A DNA stretch of 64,000 nucleotides from Dactylorhiza incarnata. Lineage: Eukaryota; Streptophyta; Magnoliopsida; Asparagales; Orchidaceae. The notes under the pieces are model-generated. The model was not told where the DNA came from and ran no database searches. It worked only from the letters and a program-made list of their open reading frames with translations. A program made the position numbers and the translations under genes. Positions 33,901-45,900 of this stretch are shown here, in pieces. The stretch spans positions 1,240,001 through 1,304,000 of the forward strand of contig JAWHQI010000305.1 of assembly GCA_033032865.1 (NCBI GenBank), in the 5' to 3' direction. Every line of letters starts with the position of its first letter. Position 1 is the first letter of the stretch.

Positions 33901-36900
33901 CCCAGATTCCATGGCGTAGTCTTCAGTCGTTCTTTTAGTGATCGCAAATAGACTGATAATAAAAGGAAAAAAGGCGAATTGCAAATAAGACCATAACAAC
34001 CTGTTAATAATATACCCTGGATTTCCATAAGTCCTGGATTTCCATAAGTATAAATGCATGTAGTCGTATGTGGGGTAGCTATAATATAAGAAAATATTGA
34101 AGTCTACAACAAATTTTGTGTGAATATAGATTCTAACAGTTCATCTAATTAAATCATCAATTGGGCCAAACTTCAGGTCAGAGACCAAGACACAACATAC
34201 TAACCTTTATATCCTTTCAGAAGTAATCATTTTGAATACTAACCTCTATAACCCTAAGCCACATGCACTCACTATAATTTTGATATGGGCAATTCATCGC
34301 TAAAATTTCATGTATTTATGAGTACAAATGTAGGCAGCCGTAAATGGGAAAGCTGTAATATAAGGTATATTAGGGTCTCCAATAAATTGTGTTTATAACA
34401 TGCATGAATGGTTCATCCGATTATAAAATAATAAGGTCAAACTTCAGGTCAGATTAGGCCAAGACTCGTTATGTTAAAAGGCAAGCTGCCTTAGACTCAC
34501 GGGGGGGGGGGGGGGGGGGGGGACTATATCCTTGCTGGGCGTATTTACCCGTGGTGGAATCAATCAGGCAAGGCGAACGAAAAGAGGAATGCCAAAACCT
34601 AAAGGTGCGTTCTGTTAGGAATGCAAGGGCACGTCACGGGACCACACTCGTCAGCATTTATGGAGCGTGCATATGGAAGCCGCCGTGGTCGCCGGAGCGG
34701 CTAATCTTCGTCAAGACCTCCGGAGATCGCATATGGAAACCGCCTTAATTATTTCATGTAATAATTGATATTAATTAATTAGTTGATATTAACTAATTAA
34801 TATTGATTAGTATTAATTAGGAAATATTATTTAATGTTTTCCTTTATGGTTTTCCCTCCCTCATCTATATAAGGGGGAGGGGTTGGGAGGTTTAGTATGC
34901 TTGATATGTGTGAAAGTTCTTAGGGTTGCTCCCTAAAGCTCATCTCTTTCCCTCTCCCCTTCGTCTCGCTCGCCACCGCCGGCCCTCCCCTGCCAGAGTT
35001 CTTCTTCTCTTCCCCGATCTCCCTTCTATTCGGTAACAATGGTCCGACCTGCCGGTCCGCCCGCCTTTGTGCCGCCGGATCTTGCACCCGTCACCCGCAC
35101 CTACATCACCGAGGCTCACGGTGGACCCGTCAACCACCTCGCCATGCTCGACCGCACGACAGCCAGCCGCGTCGCCCTCCAGTCCTCCCTCGAAGCCATC
35201 CTCGCCAACCAAGTACTCATACTCGAACGTGTCGACGCCCTCACGACCCCGCCAGCACCAGCGTCCTCAACAGGCGCACCCTCGTCAAACCGCAGCGAGC
35301 TCCTCGTTATGCGGGACCTCCTCCTCCAGAAACTCGCCGACAGCAAGCGCCTAAGGGAGCAACTCACTCGGCAAGACAACCGCATGGCCCGTGCCAGGAA
35401 ACCGCAGGAGGACGAGTCTTCCCCTGCCAGCGCCGAGCAGCCCCCCCCCCCCCATCGTCCTCTTCCTGCGTCGAGCAGCCACCCCCACAATCCCCTTCCA
35501 GCATGGAGCAGCAGCCACCGCCGCCACCCCCACCCTGCGTCAAGCAGCCATTCCCCAGCGGCGAGCAGCCCGCACCAGCGTTCCCTCCCGACGTCGAGCA
35601 GACGACCCCCAGCGTCCAGCAGTCGGCCTCGTTCTTCCCTTCCGGCGTCGAGCAGGCCGCCCCACCCTTCCCTTCCAGCGTCGAGCAACCAGCCTCACAG
35701 TCCTCATCCATCGCCGAGCAGCCCCCCCCCCTCTTCCCCTCCCTGCGTCGAGCAACCAACCCCCAGCGTCCAGCAGCCGGCTCTTTTTTTCCCTCCCACC
35801 GTCGAGCAGAGGACCCCACAGTCCCGTTGTAGCGTTGAGCAGCTGCCACCGCCGCCGCCGCACCCCCTGCGTCCAGCAGCACCAGCCGCCGCACCCCCCA
35901 GCACCACCACGTCCGCGCCACCTCCGACCGCGCTCGCCCCAGCCTCGCCGATCAGCGGCCCCGATCCAGGACCGGCCTCGCCACTCAGTTTTCTCCAGCA
36001 GTGCATCGCCACCTCACGCAATACTGCAGACGGCCTCTTCTCCCCCACGATCCCGCCGACGGAAGCCCTTTCCGTTTCCGCTGTCGCCCTCACTATCGCT
36101 TACCCGATTCCCCGGTCCAATCCGTGCAGTGGCACGTTTTCCCCAGCCATAGAGCCACGCGCCCTTGAAACAAATTTCCGCCACCCATCATGCAAAAATC
36201 CCCGTACCATCATTAATGCCACCGGGCCCCACACACCACAGCCTCCATACTATCCTTGTGTTCCCCACTACACGCCAAACCCCTCTTTATCACTTTATTT
36301 ATTTTCTATTCTCTCAACATGCCCCACACAAAGCCACGCCTGCACGTTTTCATCTTGTCCTATTCCCCACCCCTTCTTTATTGCCACCGGGCCCACCACA
36401 AATCAGCCCCCTAGCTGCCATCAAATATCTCTCATACACCCTCAATTTTTGTATCTCTCTTCCCTTATCTTATCACATCAATTTCATTGTCCTTTCCTTC
36501 TCCATCCTCTTCCAACAACAAGCCCACCCACCTTTTTCTATCTCGCACCCACTTTCACCCCCACAGGCTCACCCACTCTTGTTGTCCTCCTTTCTTCTAA
36601 CCGCACTCCTATAACACATAAATATTCAACCGCAATTTTTAAATCTGGGAACCTCGACCTTGGGGACAAGGTCGATTTTCAAGGGCGGTATATTGTTAGG
36701 AATGCAAGGGCACGTCACGCGACCACACTCGTCAGCATTTATGGAGCGTGCATATGGAAGCCGCCGTGGTCGCCGGAGCGGCTAATCTTCGTCAGGACCT
36801 CCGGAGATCGCATATGGAAACCGCCTTAATTATTTCATGTAATAATTGATATTAATTAATTAGTTGATATTAATTAATTAATATTGATTAGTATTAATTA

Positions 36901-39900
36901 GGAAATATTATTTAATGTTTTCCTTTATGGTTTTCCCTCCCTCATCTATATAAGGGGGGGGGGGGGGGGGGGGGGGGTTGGGAGGTTTAGTATGCTTGAT
37001 ATGTGTGAAAGTTCTTAGGGTTGCTCCCTAAAGCTCATCTCTTTCCCTCTCCCCTTCGTCTCGCTCGCCACCGCCGGCCCTCCCCTGCCGGAGTTCTTCT
37101 TCTCTTCCTCGATCTCCCTTCTATTCGGTAACACGTTCTCTCAACATGATATCAGAGGGGGTTAATCTCTCGTCAACAACAACCTGAAGGTTCGATCGTC
37201 TTTCGCTGGTCTTTCCCTTCCCTCAATCGGGATCTCTGTCGGGCTGCGGATCCTGGATCGGTTTCGTTCGGCAGCGACCCTGGATCGTCATCGTTCGCCG
37301 TCCTCGAACGATCGTCTTCCGGGCAACCTAGTTCAATCAGCCGTCTGTTGCTGGATTGATCGTCGTCTGTGAAGCCTTTTTCCTGCTACTGTGAGGCCCG
37401 TTGCCGCTTCCTCTTCCTGCCGCAGTCGACGCTTGTTCTTTCCTCACCCGTTCGCTGTTCATACCGTGTTTTCCATTCCGTTAGGTGCTTCTAGAGCTTC
37501 AAAACGCTAGTTGCCTTTCATCCTTGTTGTTGTTGCTTGTGTCCCGAGCTTCCTGAAGGAAGTTTTTTCTACTGTGTGCTCTAATGGTGGGGGGGGGGGG
37601 GGGGGGGGGTAAACTGAAGAGCGTTAATGTCCCTGAAGGGACTATTGATCAACCTAGATATTATGGTGGAGACAATTCAAATGTGGATTTCACTCATAGC
37701 GCGACTCACATCAAACTGAATGGGAGGAACTACCTCCTATGGGCACAGTATATGCAAATATTCATTGGGAGTCGTCGACGACTTGGTTTTATTACAAGAT
37801 CCAAATTGTCCCCAACCAAGACTGACCCCTCTTACGAGGAATGGGAAGGTGAGGATCTTACCGTGATCAATTGGCTTGTCAACTCTATGGAACCCAAAAT
37901 TGCAAGTCAATTCTTATTAGGCCAGACTGCTAAGGAAAGGCGGGAAATGATTGAACAAAATTATTCAAAAAAAGAATTTGACAGGGATCTATCAACTTCA
38001 AACTGAACAGATACATATGACATGTATGAATGACTTCGAGGAGTACTATAGTAAACTGACCCATAAGTGGGCAGAAATTGATCAATACTCTGTTATTCAG
38101 ACCATTGAAGATTACAAAATTGAGCTTATGCAACGTAGGGTTTTTGAAATGCTTTCTGACCTTCCTTCGGAGCTTGAATTCCAAAGAGTTCAGATGTTAG
38201 GAAGAGATTTAGTTCCTGATTTGGAGATTGTTACCCATTACATTCGAGGAGAGGCTAGTCGTATAAACTCTCTTTGTACTGATGTGCATGTGGGATATGA
38301 GAAATCAGTCCTTGTAGTTGAACAAAAGAAGTGGAACTATAGAAACATAAATCATGAAGATAAGAGCAAGATGAAGTGTCCCCACTGTGGGAAGAAGGGG
38401 CATGGAAAAGATAAATGTTGGGACTTGCATCCCAACTTGGTTCCTCCGGGTTGGAGTCGTGGTACTGATGGAAAGTATGTGAGATCACAAACGGCTATGT
38501 ATGGCACATTGGAGAATATAGGTCACCTTATGGAAGAAAATGAAAGTTTAATGAGGGAGCTAAATGTCCTGAAGGCCAGTATTGGTAGACCTCTTGTTAC
38601 TGACATGTCTGGTACTGTTGCTCATGTTCAAACTACCTCCCCATCTGCTATGAAGCTGCCTACTACCTGGATCATTGACTCAAGAGCTTTTAACCATATG
38701 ATAGGATCTTCAATGAGATTACTTCAGTCTCTCCTGCATTTGACAGTGTTAGACTTGCTGATGGATTTTCTGCATCGGTTATTGGTAAAGAGGTTATCCA
38801 AATCTCATCTAATATCTCCCTTAAATCTGTTGTTATTGTTCTTTCATTTTCTACCAACTTGCTTTCTGTGAGCAGTTTAACTAAACAACTGAATTATGTC
38901 ATAACCTTCTTTTCTTCTCATTGTGTTTTCCAGGATTTGGCGAGTGGGAAGATGATTGGTGGTGGACATGAGTCAGGTGGAGTTTATGTTATGGACACAT
39001 AGTTTTACTTTTGGTGCTCAGAAATCCTCAAATACTGATAGATTGATGTGAGGCATAAAAGATTTTGGCACACTAGTTTTAAGACCTTGAAGTCTGTTTT
39101 TCCTAGCTCTTTTGATGTGACTGAAACTAGGATTAACTGTTAATCTTGTGAATTTGGAAAATAATGTAGAACCAATTATGCTCCTAGCAGTAGTCAGAGT
39201 GTTAAATATTTTTATTTGATGCATTCTGATGTTTGGACCTCTCTTATTTGTTCTGTGAATGAATTTCGCTATTTTGTTTCTTTCATTGATGATTACTCTT
39301 GATTTACTTAAGTTTTTCTTATGAAAAAAAGAATGATGTGTATGAAACATTTTAGTCATTCTATCATTATGTGCAGTCCCAGTTTGTACTGAAATTAAAA
39401 TTTTAGGAGTGACAATGAAAATAAATTTACAGGTGGGGTACTTCAGAGGTTCCTGGGTGACCATGACATTATCTTTCAAACTTAATGCCCTGAGACTCCT
39501 CAACAGAATGGAGTAGCAGAAAGAAAAAATCACCACATTATTCAAACTACTCGTTGTTTATTACAAGAGATGCATGCCCCTAAGGGATTGTGGATGAAGG
39601 AGTTATCACCTTTGTCTACCTAATTAATCGGATGACATCTGATACTTTGGAGGGGAAGTATCCTTTAAAACTTCTATGTCCAAATCTCCCGTTATTCAGT
39701 CTCCCTCCTAAATTTTTTGGATGTGTTGCCTTTGTGCATATTATGGGACAACATAAGAATAAATTAGGTACTCAAGCTATTAAATGTGTTTTTGTTGGAT
39801 ATGTTGCTAACCAAAAATGGTATAAGTGTTACTCATCTTTGCTGCATAGAAGGATTATATCTAAAGATGTTACCTTCTTTGAACACATTCCCTATTATTC

Positions 39901-42900
39901 GAGAAAATAGAAAAATGTTACATATCAAGAGAAGTATGAAGGTGAGAGTTGTATGATGCCGCCTCTCCTAGCTCTCGTAAATGTTCTATCTCCTAGTAGC
40001 TCAAATATTCCCGTTGAAAAGAAAGTGTCTACAAATGATCTGCGTGTCTACAACAGAAGGCAGAATCTTCAAGTCTACCAAAGGAAACGTGTAAGAAGAA
40101 CTGAACAAGAGAGTCATACTCATGTTCCACCACCACTCTGCCAGATCCAAACATTGAGACCACATATGGAGATATATCTTTTTCTCTACAAATTCATAGT
40201 AGTCGTACCAGATACCATATTGCTAAATATGTTGGGTATCACTCTATCTCCAATTCACTAAAATCTTATCTTGCATCAGTTTCCTCTATTTCTATCCCTA
40301 ACAATTTTTCAAATGTTATGTTTAATCATCACTGGAAGAAAGCTATGGAAGTGGAGATGCATGCTCTCCAACATCAAAATATTTGGGAAATTATTCCTAT
40401 TCCTCATGGACGACATATTGTCGGATGTAAGCGGATATATACTATCAAATATCTTCAGGATGATACTCTTGGTAGATATTAAGCAAGACTCCTTGCTAAA
40501 GGTTTTACCCAAATTGATGAGATTGACTTCCAGGAGACGTTTGTCCTGATTGCTAAACTCAACTCCGTTAGAATTCTGATATCTATTGATGCCCACAAGT
40601 CGTGGTCTTTATATCAACTTGATGTGAAAAATGCATTTCTCCACGGTGAATTAAAGGAAGAAATTCAGATGACTCCCCCGCCTGGCATGGAAGTTCCTAA
40701 AAGACATGGGTGTCGCATTAAGAAGGCTTTGTATGGCCTTAAGCAATCACCTCGGGCTAGTTTGAAAAACTAAGTGTCAAACTCTTGAGTCTAAATTTTC
40801 CTCGTTGTTCTTATGATCACTCAGTCTTCATCTACAGAAAGGAGCAATGTACCACTATTCTTATTGTCTATGTGGACGATATCATTATCACCGGAACTGA
40901 TGATCAATACTGTTGAAATAGCCCTTGTATTTGGCCCATTTGGTGGCTCATTTACTCCTCTTCTATATCTCTTTAGTCCCACATTGTGTATAGGATTTCT
41001 CTCTCTCATCTCTCTCCTATAAATATGTACTCTCCTTTGTATACAATACAAGAAATATATACAATTGATTGCTTTTTTCTACATGGTATCAAAGCTAGCG
41101 ATCCATTTTTTCCGGTCTCCCATTTCTGACCGCCCCCTACCTTTTCCGACCTCTGGCGGTCTCATTTCCTGAGACCACTCATCCTGCGGCTTCTTCCCGT
41201 TTTGCTCCCCGCCTCCCACGTTTCCCTCTGCTGGGCTTTTATAGCCTCCTCCTTCTGCCGCGTGGGTCCCGCCATCATCCTCTCAGTCCAGCGGGCTCGC
41301 CAGCCGATCTCCTCTGCGGTCTCCAGCATCGAGCTCTCCCGCGGCCTCTAGCAGCGATCTCCCTCAAGCGGTCTCCAGCAGCAAGTCATAGCAGCAACCT
41401 CCAGCGATCTCTGACCGCCAATCTCCGCAGTCATAGCGATCTCCAGCGCCCTCCTGTGCGATCTCCGGCGGTATTCTCGCACGGTCTGCTCGCAACGAGC
41501 TCTCCAGCGCCTCTTCCGCGATCTCTAGCGCCTCTGCGATCTCCAGTCCCGCGACCTCCAGCGCCTCTGCCGATCTCTCAAGCGATCTCCAGCGATATCA
41601 CGCGCCTCTGCCGTTCTCCTCCGTAGCAATCTCCAACTCCGCCGATCTCATTGCAGCAGCCCCCCCCCCCCCCCCCCCTGGAATTTTCTACTCGCGGCGG
41701 TCTCCAGCGCCCTCCTGCTCGTAGCGATCTTCAACTACCTCCTCGCAGCATTCTCCAGCGGTCTCCTCTGCTAGCCGCACAATCTCCAGCACGCTCTCAC
41801 GCGATCTCCAGCGGCCTCCAGCGAGCTCCTGTCCAGCGAGCTCCCTCTTCCGAACTTCTCCAGCAAACGTGTGCTCACCGTAACCGTGCGGTCTAGCTCT
41901 CCCTCCTGCCGTCTTGCTCTCTAATCTTCAGTCTGCCGTTCTCTCTAAGATAATGGGTTCATCTGCGAACTCCTCGTCTTTGCCTACTGAGACCACCCAA
42001 CAGCACACTCCTACTGAGACCACCCAACATCACACTCCTACTGAGCTCCGTGATGAGCTGCGAATTACTACTATCTCCCTCTCCGGGAAGAAAAACTTCA
42101 TTCCTTGGGGGCACTCAATCCGCCGGGTCCTCCAGGCCAAGGGTCTTCTCGCTCATCTTACCGATGATCCCCCGGCGACTACTCCTCCCGAGTGGCTCAA
42201 GACTGATGGTCGGGTCCAGACCTGGATCCTTAACTCTTTGGAGGGCGAACCATATGAAATGGTCATGTACCTGCCCACGGCCAAAGGGATGTGGGACGAG
42301 CTCCACTCTTTATACTCCGGCAAAGACAGTCTTCAAAGTCTCTTCGACATTATCTCTGATCTTCAGGCTCTGGACACCAGTGGACCAAACATTACCACTG
42401 TTGTCGCTCGGGTCAAGTCACTCTCCGAAGCTTGGCTTCAACACCAGCCGCCCATCTCTGATCTAGCCACTCAGCACGCGCAAAGAGAGGCCGTCTGCAT
42501 TGCTCTGCTAATGGCCCGTGTTCCTCCACATCTTCTGAGTATTCGGGCACAAGTCCTGGCCTCGACTCCCACTCCATCCTTATCGGTTGTCTGCTCCATG
42601 CTACTCAAAGTATCACAACCTCCGGAGGCTCTTGCTCCCCCCTCACCGGCTCTTCTCCAAAATATCCCTGCTCCTTCGTTTCCTCCTCCTTCTAGCCGAG
42701 GAGGTCGGTCTGCCTACCGTGGAAGGGGCCGTGGTGGACGAGGACGGCCGAAGTGCTCCTTCTGTGGTTGTGATGGCCATTATGAGTCCACCTGCTTTCG
42801 GAAGACGGGCAATCCTCCTCCTCCACGACCGACTGCAGCAGTCGTTGAAGATAGCTCCTCGGTCTCTCGCGCCGATCTTGAGGCACTCCGCCTACAGTTC

Positions 42901-45900
42901 CAGCAACTCCAAGGGATGATGTCTCCACCTGCCTCAGTCGCCTCCGTATCCAGCCCAGGTATCGTTTGTCTCTCCACTAGTCCTCGCTGGATAGTGGATT
43001 CGGGTGCCACTCATCATATCACCTCTCTTCCGCCACCAACATATTCAGGTGCTCCTCATCCAAAGTATATCACTGTGGCCAATGGAGCGACTGTCTCTGT
43101 GTCCGGCTCGGCTGACCTGTCTCTCAGCCCATCCATTTCTCTCCGCTCGGCACTCCATGTTCCGGGCTCTCCGTTTAACTTACTCTCTGTTAGCCGTCTA
43201 ACTACTGATTTGGATTGCTCGGTCATTTTTTCACGTTCTTCTTTTCTGATACAGGATCGACGGACGGGGACTACCATTGGTAAAGGGCAGCTGCGCAACG
43301 GGCTCTACCTTCTTGACCATTCTCCCACCATCCTCGCCTCTGTCACTTCTGCTGACTGGCATCAGCGTCTCGGCCATGCTCCCCTCCCCATCCTCAAGAA
43401 GACACTACCTGATGTATCTTTTCCTGCATTTCAATGTGAATCTATGTATTTTCGGCAAACAGCCGCGTTCATCTTTTCCTGCAAATTGTACTCGGAGCTC
43501 CGCTCCTTTTGATCTTATTCATTCAGATATCTGGGGTCCCTATAAAATTTGTAGTAACTCTGGATTCCGTTATTTCATTACTTTTATTGATGATTACTCC
43601 CGCACAACATGGCTATACTTACTTCGCGAACGCTCTGAATTACCTCGTGTGTTTAAGGCATTTATCCTTGAAACCCGCACTCACTTCACCACCGTCAAAA
43701 CGCTACGCACCGATAATGCTCGCGAATACACCGGCAATGAGTTTTCGAGCTTATGCTCAGAATTCGGGATTATTCATCAAACCTCATGTGCCTACACCCC
43801 TCAACAAAACGGTGTGGCCGAACGAAAGAACCGACATCTCCTTAATATGGCCCGCTCGATCATGATTCACATGAACGTTCCGAAGATCTATTGGAACTTT
43901 GCGATCTCTACCGCCTGCTTCATTATCAACCGCCTTCCCTCCTCCGTACTCAACAATGCCAGTCCGTTCAGTCTTCTCTTTCCCTCTACTCCTGCCTTCC
44001 CTCTCACACCTCGAATCTTCGGGTGTACGTGTTACGTTCACTCCTTGGGACCATCTACGGACAAACTAGATCCCAGAGCGACTAAGCAAATGTTTGTTGG
44101 CTACTCCCATACACAGAAAGGCTACGTCTGTTATTCTCCTCTCACTCGGAAAATTTCGGTGTCCGCTGACGTAACCTTCCGGGAAGACCTGCCATTCTTT
44201 CCAGCTCCAGCAACACATTCTCCAGCACCTACTCTCCCACAACCTGTCATGCGGCCCATCCTCCCGGTTAACACACCTCCAACACCTCTACCACAACCAC
44301 TCCCTACTCCGCCTCCCTGTCGGCCACCTCTTGTCCAGGTCTATTCCCGTCACAACTCCCGCCCCGTTGCCCCTGCGCAGTCGTCCTCGTCCTCTGGTGA
44401 TCCAAGTCCTGCTGATCCAGTAACAGAGTCCACCGCTCATCCAATGGCGAGCTACGTATCACTGCATCGTCTCTCCCCTCCACTTCATACACTGGCCACT
44501 TCTTTATCGTCGGTTGCAGTTCCTAACTCTGTGCAGGAGGCTCTTCAACATCCTGGCTGGCGCGCCGCCATGGAAGAAGAAATGGCCGCGTTGTGGGCAA
44601 ACCAGACCTGGCAACTGGTGGATCTTCCCCCTGGCCAGAAAACTGTTGGTTGCAAATGGGTCTTTGTCATCAAGCATGCTGCGGATGAGACCATTGACCG
44701 CTTAAAAGCTCGCCTGGTGGCTCGCGGCTACACCCAGCAACAAGGTTTGGACTACGACGAAACCTTCTCTCCCGTCGCCAAACTGAACACAGTACGGGTT
44801 CTTCTCTCCGTTGCTGTGCACCGCCAATGGACCTTACATCAACTGGATATTAAGAACGCCTTCTTAAACGGTGATCTCACTGAAACAGTGTACATGCAGC
44901 AGCCGCCCGGGTTTGAGACCACGGGGGAGTCTAGGACCACGAAAGTCTGTCATCTTTTGCGGTCTCTCTATGGTCTCAAACAGTCTCCTCGAGCATGGTT
45001 CGACAAGCTCAGCAAGGTCCTTCGTGAAGCAGGGTTTACTCGGAGCTCGGCTGACTTCTCCCTGTTTACTCGCCACCAGGCAACAGGCACCGTTCTCCTT
45101 CTTGTCTATGTGGATGATATCATTATCACAGGCAGCGACTCAAAAGGTATCCAGGCGATCAAACAACAACTCAGCTCCGTGTTCCAAACAAAAGATCTGG
45201 GGAACCTTCATTATTTCCTGGGCCTGGAGGTAGCCAAGCGACCTGATGGCCTTGTTCTATCTCAGAGAAAGTATTGCCTCGACCTTCGTCATGATGCAGG
45301 CTACTCCGGCTGCAAACCCATCAATACTCCAATGGACGCAAATCACAAGATTTGTGCTCAGTCCTCTGACTCTGATCTCTTGCTTCAGAACCCGGAATAC
45401 TATCGCCGTCTGGTTGGAAAATTGATCTATCTGACTGTTACAAGACCAGATATCTCCTTCGCTGTCGGTATTGTCAGCCGTTACATGCACGCCCCTCGTT
45501 CCTCTCATCTTCAGGCTGTGGAACGGATTCTCCGATATCTAAAAGCGGCTCCTGGTCAAGGCTTGGTATACAAGACCTCATCCTCAACTCCAACATTGGT
45601 GGCATACTCTGATGCTGACTATGCCGGCTCTCTGGATGATCGTCGGTCAACCAGTGGCTTCTGTACGTACTTCGGAGGACATTTAATTACCTGGCGTAGC
45701 AAGAAACAAGCAGTGGTTGCGCGCTCCTCAGCAGAAGCAGAATACAGGGCAATGGCATCTGTGGTCTCTGAACTTACATGGCTTGAAAGCCTTCTCACGG
45801 ATCTTGGGGTAAAACTTCTTGATCCTGCTCTTCTATTTTGCGACAGTCAGGCTGCGATACATATTGCCAAGAACCCGGTCTTCCACGAAAGAACCAAGCA

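Larger units (their letters stand above)
34613..37133 (+). mobile_element. Young non-autonomous LTR element C
   Basis: 2521 bp, with LTRs 34613-35038 and 36694-37133 and a 5-bp target duplication CGTTC (34608-34612 and 37134-37138). The LTRs start TGTTAGGAATGC and end TTCGGTAACA. Apart from a poly-G run in the right copy they differ at about six positions. The sequence after the 5' LTR, ATGGTCCGACCTGCCGG, matches elements A and B. The internal region has one long proline-rich frame and no pol domains. Confidence 0.9.
34472..37146 (+). repeat. First LTR of the Copia array, split by element C
   Basis: Starts TGTTAAAAGGCAAGC and ends CTCTCAACA at 37146. It is followed by TGATATCAGAGG, a primer site with one change. 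Without element C it is only about 149 bp, because about 118 bp present in the third LTR are absent. A run of 22 G (34501-34522) replaces CAGGGAGTG. Confidence 0.8.

Noticed and set aside
35116..36093. Several open frames antisense to the proline-rich frame of element C
   Set aside because: Mirror-image open frames arise from CCN repeats; only the plus frame begins at the LTR edge and ends in the gypsy-like tail signature.
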